Assembly: GCF_000003815.2 (NCBI RefSeq)
Contig: NC_049983.1
Coordinates: 4,535,638 to 4,599,637 of the forward strand
Reading direction: 5' to 3'
DNA: 64,000 bases
Source of the DNA: Branchiostoma floridae
Taxonomy: Eukaryota > Chordata > Leptocardii > Amphioxiformes > Branchiostomatidae
The notes beneath the pieces are model-generated. The model was not told the origin of the DNA. It saw only the letters and a list, made by a program, of their open reading frames with translations, and did not search any database. Positions 45,784 through 57,600 of this stretch are shown here, one piece after another. Within the stretch, counting starts at the first letter, position 1, and every line of letters begins with the position of its first letter. The translations under genes and the position numbers were made by a program.

Positions 45784-47562
45784 GGTGAACACTACTGGCC
45801 AATCCACGCAATGTCCTTGGCTAGAGTAATAAGTGACAAAGTAATGAGCAAGACAAAGTCCACTATCGTCTGGATTGGTTTATATAGTGAGTAACAAAGA
45901 GCAAATCAAACAGTACACAAGGTTACTGAGTAATGTACTCTTAGGCCACAGCAAGTAAATTTTATGGATGCCATCAGCGCGTTCACTAATTTTCGCCTGA
46001 TTTCAGAATTAAAAAAAAAAAATTTCTTCTTCTTTGGGATGGTCAACATGAGTGCTGTAGACTAATAATTATAGGTAGCTATGACTAGTTGCAGAAGGGA
46101 AACATGGATAGTTGTAAAATAGGCACCAATGAAAGCCATGAGTATAGTTGGTACGTACCAGGGCTGTGCTGGTACAGAAAATTCAGGTCCAGGTCCGGTC
46201 CAGGGAATCAGGTCCAGGTCCGTACCTGAACCTGAACCTGATTCAGTATGTGGAAACTTGTGAATGGACAATACTCAAAACAATTGTCCATTTCACTACA
46301 AAGAAATCTGTTTGGTTGAGTATTCGACTCACACTGGCGTGCTTAAGCCCTACACGGCTAACTGCCTCTGTGCACTTGACTGTAGAACTTGGTAGAAATG
46401 ATTATAAACTCAACTCTACTTCGCTTTTGTTATTTTCTTCGACCTACAAGTGCCAAAACCGGTGAAAGCCTTATAGAGCATCCACGATTTCTCAAATCAC
46501 AGACAAACTAACGTAACATTCTTTGCGAACTCAAGGAAATAACCACCTAAAAACTAACTTAAAGGCATTTATCATGAAACCTGGACGTAAAAAAATGTCG
46601 TACCCAGGGTTTACGGCCCAATAAACCTGGGATCGAGATTGGGATATCAGGTTTGATACATATTCATCCGCGACTAAAAATAGTACCAAAATGATAATAT
46701 CACTACAGGGAAATGACAGCGTCTGTTATGACTGAGTAAACTAGTCCGTAAAACATCTAATTAGAACACAGACACTTGTTAGAGTATGACTAGGGGCGAA
46801 GAAAGGCTTCACGATCCGCTTCACTAGTTAGTTCCGTCCGCAACTTGGTTGCTACAGTTGTGCTCATGAACGCCTTACGTCATACAGGAATGTCCCTGAG
46901 ATAAGGACAACAAAATACATCAATACTCTCCAAAGTTATACCATAATCATCAACTGTAATAGGTTTTTATAAGTAGATATAATAACATCCTATATGAAGA
47001 CTTAAAAAATCATCAAAGCGTCAAGAATCGATACTTTGAAACATTATTTTAGCAGGTTCAACGCAAGATTTTGAAGATCATTCCTCCCACGTGTTCGATT
47101 CACCATGTTTACTCCTGTTGCCATGGACGCGGTGTTCTATTTACACAGATGAACTTGCCAGCGATAGAAGCAGGTGGGATTTTTGTCTCTTCCAGTTTGT
47201 TGGCTACAAATCGGGCACATTTCCGATGATAAATGAAAAATCAAAGTCATATGATACTTGTAACTTTTGTTTACAGAGAGAAGGCACTAGGGCAACAAAA
47301 AAACGGGAGTTTTGGCATGATTTTGCACCGAAAAAAAGTGTCGGTTTTACGGAGGCTGGATAGAACAAGGTCAAAGTCACCAAGGTTATAACGTACATAT
47401 AAGGACAAAACCAGAATGTTTGACAGCTATGAAATATAACCATGTAGTTCTTTCTAAACCATTGAAAGATTCATAAACTAATTTTACATCCTATAGGTAG
47501 CTTTTACTAATTTTTGATGACATTTGTAGGCGTTACAGTCATCTATATTGAGAAGTCAAACA
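45784..47562. other. Region between the FG-GAP start and copy B start
   Basis: It should hold the promoter of the FG-GAP gene (minus) and of copy B (plus). It contains a MITE copy at 46148-46480 and, from about 46560, the inner edge of the right inverted arm. The frame at 47091-47363 mirrors 33276-33596 and is not called. Confidence 0.5.
46148..46480. mobile_element. MITE copy, AGGGGTGGGTACTGGTAC family, partial
   Basis: GCTGGTACAGAAAATTCAGG and then CCTGAACCTGATTCAGTATG match, inverted, the internal parts of 876-1280 and 10107-10301. The left TIR is worn. Confidence 0.65.
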
Positions 47563-50500
47563 ATGGCGACTACAAAGTCAACTAAACGATCTGAGGACAA
47601 CGTTCACGGTGAGAAGACCTCGATGTTTCGGAGAATGATCACAAAATTGAAGAACGTGCCGGCAGAAGACGACTTGGAGGTTGTAAATAAGATCAAGGTA
47701 GGTTCCTTTTTTATTCTTATTCCGTTTATGAATCACCGCTGTAGCGAGGTTTTTTGTTTACGTAATTTGAAGTGAGCATTACGTAGCCAACATGAAGTTT
47801 ATCATTAGGTAAATTGTTTCTCATAAGATCACTTTATTCAAATCCGGCGGAAACTTCACTAAAGAAACAAAGTGTGTATAAACGACATGCTTGACACAGG
47901 ACATTTTATGTGAGAAAACGAACATTCAAATTGTAGAACGGATACAAAACGTAAATTTGGTTCGTCTTCTAGATAACTCTTCTAGTTAACACGGTCTATA
48001 TTTTTGCGATCCATTTTAAAGAGAACGTTGATAGGATAGGTAGGTAGATTGGTTTATTTGATTCAGTCGGTGAACATTAAAATACATCGCAGTGTCTTCT
48101 GCACAACAAACATGCATCGCGCATTTTAGACATATTTCATACATGTGTAAAATCTAGCTTAAAACAAGAAACTACGAGAAGTCTTATCATATCAGTTATT
48201 ACAGTCTTATGGTAAGAGAATTCTATATATATCAGGTGGCATATGTAGAGTTAAATATTGTCTTGTCTTCATAACGTTAGTGGTTTATTAATCAGAGGGA
48301 TCTGTTTACTTGGACCATGCTAATGCAGTCCTTTTTTGTTCTCGGATTTCAAAAATAATGCTGAAGTTGAATATTAATTTGAAAGTAGACTCTGAGGGAA
48401 AGTCTGAGGGTACACACAGGAATATAGTAATAAAAAAATGAATGTTTTCATCGTGACCTCTTGATACATTTGAACCCAAAACACATCAAAGAATCAAGGA
48501 GGAAGCTGATTGTTTTGGTTTTATGCATTTGTTTTCTTATGTTTTTATTTTTTGTGTTCTTATCATTCTTTTATTTTTGTATTCAGCCTACTGAGAGAGT
48601 CAGCACAGAGCCCTCGCTAAGAGAGTAAGTAATATTCATTTCATATTGTGTTTGTTGAAGAGGTTCATCAGTCACTTATGTTTAAGTTACTATCAATTTT
48701 CTTCGAACAATGACTGTTTATTATTGTTCTCTACCTTTAATAAGCAGTCATTGTTTGAAGAAAATTGATAGTAATGTTGTGTTTGATAATTTAGTGGGGG
48801 GGGAAGAGAGTAATTTCAGTCATAAGAACAGTTTTTCTTGCTGTCAGAAGAGTTATCGAATAATTGAAAAGAAATTTTATGGATCAAGTACTGAAGTAGT
48901 TACCAATTTAATTACCGTTCATGTGACCGCAATCAAATTGGTAACTACTCAAATTGATGAGGACAAAATTGCATATAGATTTTGCCAAATGTGAACGATG
49001 CCTTGTTTTGAAAGTTACATGATTTAGGTAACACTGAAGTCACGAGTAACTATGTATTGCAACTATGTATTACAGCATAGCACTGTAACATAGTGGTGAT
49101 TTGAAATCATCTCTGTAGCATTGCATATGTATGATGGCATAGCCATTCTGAAGTTTAATATCTAGAATAAAAAAGTATAAAATAATGATGTACTATCATA
49201 CAACGCCTGACTATGGGTCGGATTCTTGTTGCTTAATGAATGCAGTGGAAAATGAAGCACATTTCATCAGTCAATGTACCAACTATGGAATCGAAAGAAA
49301 CAGATTTATTATTACAAACAGTTGATACAATTTCACCAAGCTTCTACCATCTGAGAGATCACCAAATGACCATATTCCTACTACAAGCACAAAATACAAC
49401 CATCATACAGAACGTGGGACACTTTAAAAGTAGTAGTATACATTGTATCATATAGCTGAGTAGACACTAGTTTAATTTATGTACCTCACTATCTACTTCT
49501 CTTAGTCCTTGAGACTGTATGCAATTAGCCTTCGGGCATGATTTTGCACATAAACAAACAGAATTGTCTCTTAAATATATCATCTAACCATGGATAGTGA
49601 GTGAGGTTAACACGATTAGTTACTTCTTCTTTTGTGAACTGTACTCCTCAGGGTTAAAGAGTGCACTACTGGTGCTCTCCAGGAAGACAACCAGGACCTC
49701 CAGAAGTAAGTACAGTCGCTACTGTAAATAATATCTATCATCTAAAAAATATGCAGTGTTTTATGAATCTCATCAAAACAATAAATGAATAAACAATACA
49801 ATAAATGAATAAATCAATACCTGAGACAAAAACACAGATTTGCAGGAGAGGAACCGTACAAACTTTAATACAAAAACCACTGGAAGCATTTTGAGATTTA
49901 AAGTAAAAATATTGGGAAAATAATTTTTGAAAAAATCCACCTAATCCAACAGCTGCCACAATATTGTCACCCAATCTTTTTTTTTTCTAGAAGAACCTGT
50001 CCTTGAATGAACCAAAAGTAAGAAGAATTTGTTATGATAACTGACTACCACTCCTTATATCCTAACATTAGCGTTGAGAAGAGATCCATGTTCAGAAGGA
50101 TGATCAACAAACTGAAGAAGGGGACAGCAGAAGACGACTTGGAGGATGGGTCTGAGGCCAACCTGAAGGTAAGTTCTGGTTTCTTAAGGAGAGGCAATAT
50201 GTCATGTCCTTGTTTAGCAGGGTGGAAATGTCATTTTACCTGACTTTTTTTCCTTCTTTCTTGTTAAAATGTCACTTGATAATAAAGTTCTGTGGATTTT
50301 TCGCTTGATGTAGAAAAAGTTCCATATACATGTATATGAAGTAAGAAATCAGAACTTGAAATGCAGGGTATATTATGATATGCCCTTAAATGGTGCTGTG
50401 CACTGGTGCATATTGAAATTTGTGGACGGTTATGTAAAATAGTATGCAAAGGTTGTTGTAAACAAGCTGTACAACGGTACAGCATATCAGGATGTTGAGA

Positions 50501-51598
50501 AAATATCGTCCATAGAAATTGTATGATAAGGAGGCCCAAGTAGACTTGAGTATACTTAAACCAATTATATGATTTATAACGATCATGATTTGAATTGTTT
50601 ACCAATCCAAGTTTCTTTTGTTTTGTCATATTTATGTTTGTTTGTATGCATGTTGTTCTTATTACAGCATGTTCCTTTTCTTACTCAGCCAAGTCAGAGA
50701 GGCAGCACAGAGCCCTCGATAAGAGAGTAAGAATCAGTTTTAGTCAGCTTTAGCTAGTAGTAGACACTGGAGTCAGAAGTAGTCAGAATTTGCAGCGATT
50801 ACAAACCAAGGGAACAAAAGATACCGTTACCGCAGTCGTATATCTATGTCATATACATGTAGGTATACCTAGATTTTGGGGGGAGGAAGAAAAATGGAGT
50901 TCATCGAGAAAAGTGAATGTGTCAGTACACTTTGATAAACATTTTCACTTAGGACGAAGATTTTTATATAGAGACTATTGAATAGTAGTGGTTCTTATGA
51001 CAGACTATTTTCTAAATATAATATTACATTTACTATTTTCTTCTTTTGTCTATCTTTCAGGCTGATGGAGTACACTGGTGCTCTCAGGGAAAACCTACAA
51101 GACCTCCAGGAGTAAGTAACAGTTGTAGAGAAGACAAAATAATTTGAAAATAGATTATCTTGAATGTCATTTCTCCTGTATGTTTAGAAATAATAGTCAA
51201 CATTGTTGTTGGCCATTTTCAGTATTATCAGTCTTCAAAGAGATTTATTTTTTAGGCAATTTATTTTTTTACTTTGTTGTTTCAGCTTGTTTCAGAAGAA
51301 ACAAAAGTACACCTCCCTGTTTGTCAGGTAACAGTTACTTAAGATTTATTTTGGTATTCTCTTCTTTTGTCCAATATGTTCATAAAATTAAGTTTGAGTC
51401 TGTGATAACCAGGTTCAATAAAAAGATTGAGGTCTTGGGTAAGTTTCGATGAGCCCAAATCTTTTGAACACTTCAGATATGTAATGTTCCTTCTTCTTAA
51501 TTTATTGTAACAACAGATATACCACTTAGAAATCATTTGCTAATTATTACCAATACGAACTGCATAAGTGATTAATGATACACAATCATGTGGTTTAT

Positions 51599-51654
<56 letters not shown>

Positions 51655-54600
51655 ATTTATACTATTTTCATACCATTTCTGGATGTTCTGTCAATCATCA
51701 ATACGTATGAAAGAAAGTTCTAGTTACTAACACAAATTATTGTTTTTTGGGTGGTGTTTCAGCCATCAGTGAATTTAGCTTTAAGCTTTGATATCATTGT
51801 CACCTTCTGTAATAAAAGTAATGACTAATGTGGAGAAGAAAATGCTACAGTTCCTTAGACTTAGTATAGTAAACCTTGGTTTTTGATTTCTACAGGAGGC
51901 TACAACAACAAACTGAAGAGAACCACAGACAGGAGAATGAAGTTCTGAGGTAAGAACAACCGTATTCTACTGACATCTGCTCTGTCCTTGGTGCTGAACA
52001 AATATGTCCTGATATGAAATGTCCATTTCCTGAAAAGCAAGCATTAATTCTATATAGTAAAATGCTATGCAAACCTTTGATTTTTTTTCTTATTTCATAC
52101 CAGTGACATGTTAACAGGTATAAATGCATGATAAGTTTAGAAATTTGCCATATCATCAACTTATTCCATGATAATAGACTATGATTGTTGTCATTTCTTT
52201 CATATGTTTTTATGGGTTGTTTCCAGTGACTTCGCCGAACGGCTAGAGGTTACCAGCATGTAAGTTCATCATATAGAAAATCATATCAGCTTATAGAGAA
52301 CTAAGACCTCTTGTCATTTCTTGTAATTGGACAAAACTAACCGGCACATGAAACATTGCACACTCAAACCTGGCTGGTCAACCACCTGGTGACCCCAGAC
52401 ACAAAATTCATATGGTATTAGTTAAACTCTTGTGTCAGGAGCAAAGTTCGACTGTATCTGTGTAACATGTGAAAAACAATGAGGCGTTTAAATCCTTGTA
52501 TGTAAAATGATGCTCATTTTGGATGACGTCAGACAATCTGAATAGCCTTGCTTCAATTTGTGAATTGAAATGAAAAAAAAATAAATAGTACTTCGTAATT
52601 ACAACGTAATGAGTGAAGAAAACAGTTGAGACACATTTAAATTTGACAGGGACCAAGTTAGTAATTAGATTCTTAACATTTTCTTTATATCATTCCTTAG
52701 GATGATCCGACAGCTAGAAGAAAACACACAAAACAGGTGAGTTGAATTCAAGAAATCATGGTCATTTATGTAACCACAAAATCATTTACTGACATATTCA
52801 TTCACACACTCACTAACTCAATGACTTGCTCACTCACTCATTCTCACACACTCCCATCCCTTAGTCATACTCACCCACTTACCCCCATACTTTCACTCAT
52901 TAACCCAATCAAACACTAATCCCTACACTCAATCACACATTCACTCAATCACACATTTACCCAGTCACACAGACTCTGAACACTCAGTAACACACTCACT
53001 CATTCATTTACACAATCACACACCCACTCCCTCACATGCTCACTCACTCATAATCTGACTCACACACTCACTCTTCCACTCACACAAACGTAACCCTCGC
53101 TCATTTGTCAAACCACAAATGTTCACTCTCTCACCTACTCCTTCCACCACCTTCATTTACTCAAACCAACTTGCTTGCTCACTCAACCACCTACTCATTC
53201 ACTTGTTCTCTTACTCAATCACTCACTCAACCACCTACTCATTCACTTGTTCTCTTACTCAATCACTCACTCAACCACCTACTCATTCACTTGTTCTATT
53301 ACTCAATCACTCACTTAACCACCTTCTCATTCACTTGTTCTATTACTCAATCACTCACTCAACCACCTACTCATTCACTTGTTCTATTACTCAATCACTC
53401 ACTCAACCACCTACTCATTCACTTGTTCTATTACTCAATCACTCACTCAACCACCTTCTCATTCACTTGTTCTATTACTCAATCACTCACTCAACCACCT
53501 TCTCATTCACTTGTTCTATTACTCAATCACTCACGCAACCACCTACTCAATTTCACTTGTTCTATTACTCAATCACTCACTCAACCACCTACTCATTCAC
53601 TTGTTCTATTACTCAATCACTCACTCAACCACCTACTCATTCACTTGTTCTATTACTCAATCACTCACTCAACCACCTACTCATTCACTTGTTCTATTAC
53701 TCAATCACTCACTCAACCACCTACTCATTCACTTGTTCTATTACTCAACTCACTCACGTACATTTTGTCCTGTGGTGTTCCCACTTGGGAAATGTTATTG
53801 AGAATAACAGGCAATTGATTATCATAGTAGCTGTAGGAAGGGCACTGTTGTTTTGACTAAATCAACACATTTGTATTACAACACATTCGGTCTTATGTTT
53901 TGCATTCTGCCCACCACAGGCTCGCCCAGAAAGATCAGACCATTTGGCAGCTTAAGGCTCGTGTGACTCTTCTTAAATCAGATAAGGAATGGTGAGTTAT
54001 CTTTGATTATTGGCAAACAAAGGTATTGTTATTATCAATTATTTAGGACCAAGTCATGTAGTACAAATATCTGTTACAAGATTTCATTTTTCCTCATATT
54101 TCTGTCTCTCAGGGAGAAAACAGAGGCAGAGTCAAAGATCAGCGAGCTGGAGAAACGTCTGTCGGAGCAGGCAGCAAACACACGACACAGGTGAGGACGA
54201 TTCAATGATCACTCAATCACCCATTCACTCACTCACGCAGTTACATTCTCCCACACATTCACACTTACATTCATTCATTTACTCACCAAAGCCCATTCAC
54301 TCATACTAGTTCACTTACAATCACACACTCCTGCACTCATTCACTCTTAACAAGTTTTTACCTATATTCAATCCCGCTTACATTAAGTCACCTCGCCCGC
54401 TTAACACACTCATTCACTCACTCACTCACCAACTCATTCCCTCTCACCAACTCATTCCCTCTCACCCACTTCAATCACTCACTCAACAATTGAATTATGC
54501 AGTCACTTACATACATACTCAGAGTCGCTCATCCACACACACAGTCACACGCATTCACACACACATACACTCACAAGCCACCATGCATACCCTCGCTGTC

Positions 54601-57600
54601 TCTCACCATGTCTCAATTAATTCACTCACATATTCACTGCAACTCATCATCACTAATTTACTGACTCAATTACTGACTACAATGTCATTTTACACACCGT
54701 ACACACACCCATTTACTCATTTAATCAGTAACGTGCTCAATCGCTTTCACTTATGAACACTCGTGTTCCAGCGCAAATTTCACAATTTTGGAGGCTTCAA
54801 GATGGTTTAGAACAGTCCGGAAAAAAATTCCAAATCTTATCCAGTTATACGATTGAATCGTCTTTAATTAAGCCAAAATTACCTCCTTATGAAACTGTTC
54901 GTACAATATAATGTACTCTGGAAAAACATACATCCAAACATGAGTTGCGGTCTTCATGTATCTGCTTTTACTCACATACATCTGTAAATTTCCAGAAGAG
55001 GAGATATATAAGGGTTAATGATCCACTACTTTAGGTTGTGCAAGCAATTTTTTTGCATGCTAAATGATTTCGAGCCCTGCTACTTGAAGCTAAAATTTTA
55101 TTACCATTGTAATAAACAATTTTGCATGTAATGTTGTCCATATTGTGCACCACAACAGGATCTCCCTGAAAGACGAGGAAATCCTGGCGCTAAAGGCTCG
55201 TGTCTTGGAATTTGAAAAGAAAGGGTGAGTTATTTTTGACACGCTTATGTCTGCATGGAAAGTTAGGATTGGAAGTTTTAAAAAGTCTCTGCCCTACTCT
55301 GATCCTTGTCATGTCATTGATAGGTGTATTACACAATGTGTACTCGACAGAATTAGTAATTGTCATTGAACAGCATTTGAACTGAGCTATTAGTGATCAC
55401 CAAGTTTTAGTTGATAAAACTCGTAATCCCCACCCATGCAAGAAAACACAGACTTCTGTTTGAAGCAGGATGCGCCAGGATATGAGAAAATTTGTTGGCC
55501 TGGAACAAAACAAAATCAATAACAGCAATTTCTTTGTCAACGACTAAACTCACTTTGAAATTCCAGACATACTCAGTCTAGTAGGTATAGAATGTTATCG
55601 TGTCAGAGGTTTGACGTAAATCATCATTATGTTATCTTTATCTTTTACAGATTTGACGAGATTAAAACACCTGTGCGCAGTCAAACCCTACAAGGGAAAA
55701 ATGTCCTGATTGACCCAACATCAATTATGCAGGACATACAGAAGGTATCTAACATTCCAAAGTTTGGTTTGGGTTCAGTAGACTAAGAATGGTAAGAGTA
55801 GAATAATTAATACTGGTAAAAGTTATGAAAATCAGTATGCGATTCAGTGTGCAATGAATTAAATGACATTGTTATAACTACTGCCATTAACGGTAATAAA
55901 CCTATTTTTCGACCAAGAAATGTACTTGGCAGCCGTTAGGATCTCCCTTGGATTTCGGAAACTATACAAGGTTCAAACCATTATGCTTAAAAGATATCAA
56001 TCATCAAAATAAGGAGATTTTGAAATTTGCTCCGAGTTTCGATCTAACAACTTTCCTTGGTAAATATTCCAAACTTTACACCTAAAATTTTCTCAAACTG
56101 TAAAACTGCATTTTTTTGTGAATAGACAGTACTTTCATGATTTTTAAAGGAAAAAAACGATATATTCTCTATCCTTTTGTCCTCAATAGATCAGAGAAGA
56201 GAATGAAAAGAGGACTGCCCGTCAGCAGGAAGTGATCAGAAAAATGCGTCAGCAGGTAAGAATCAGAAAACTGTTAGACTGCATTTCCTTCTGTTTCATA
56301 TTTCTATCACATCTAACCAATTGTCATACAGCATGGTTACCGTAATAAAATGATTTAGTATAACGGTAGGGTATTTGCCTTAAGCTCCAGTTTGTTCCCT
56401 TGTATGCTCCAACGTTGTGCCCTTGAGAAAGGTGTAATGTTCCTCACTTAGCTCATATAAAGAGGAGTGTACTTTGTCTAGTAATACTATGTAACGTTAG
56501 TTCACCTTAATCCATGCGGTAACCTAGATTCATTGTTTTAAAAAACATTGGGTATTTATAGAGTTCAATGACATGTGTTTCAAATGTCAACATTTTCAAA
56601 CTATTTCAATGTGAAACTACCTTCCGTCGACTTAATGATCCCCAAATACCCCCATTTGCATATAGAACGGATATAGGTTACCCTACGGATAAACGCGAAC
56701 TAACGTTAGCTCTAACGTTAGAGTTATTCCTTGGATGAAATTCATAAAATGTTCAATGGCAGTCCCATGTTTGAGCAAAAAAGTCACAACGTTACAGGCT
56801 AATATAGACAGGAACATCATAATAGAATGAAGAGCCACACCTTAAGCATGTTTGAGAACCCAAATTATCTAAGAGAGTAGGGAGTTCTGTTTCTCTTGTG
56901 AGTGGTTCGCATCCTTACAGTTCAATAGTCGCAACTTAAGATCGTCGTAAATGGTAGAGCGTTCGGCTCGGAATATAATGGTCCTGAGTTCAATCCCACC
57001 GTGCTTGACATTGTGCTCTTGATAGAGGCACTTTACACAACCTTCCTCACTTCACCCAGGTGTAAAAATGGGTACCTGACTTTGGTCGGGGAGGTAAAAG
57101 ACTGTATATGGCACTGTTAATATAAGTTACTTGCAGTGCCGCATTGTCATCGTCTGTCCAAAAGCAAATAGAAAGAAAAAAACAAGAAAAAAATAAAGTT
57201 CACTAGGTCCTGATGTCCTCGCTACCATTGCACACCCCTGTGATGCCACCTGTAACCTCCCAGCATTCACGCCCCTGGTTGCAGAGTCAGCGCACCAAAT
57301 TAGGAACAATAATAATGACAATACTAGTAGATGTTAATGTTGGTTTACAATCCTGGTTTTGGAAAATATTCCATAAGAAGTACTAGAAAGTAAACACAAT
57401 CTTTACACTCTTTATTGATTCAGATTAATACAATACAAACTACCAGTATTTTGTCATCTATTCGTAGATGGAGATAAACAAGGGGTTCGTAAAACAGCTG
57501 AAACAGGTGGGTACAGATTTTGTTTGGGATTTTCCTGATAAAAATATAAGTCTACTGTTCTACAATGAAATATCGTACTCTGTTTTATTGAGAAACAAAA

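Noticed and set aside
53105-53856. Overlapping open frames of 237 and 245 codons
   Set aside because: They are translations of the 44-bp minisatellite in two frames; the repeat lies in an intron and its copy A form differs in length.
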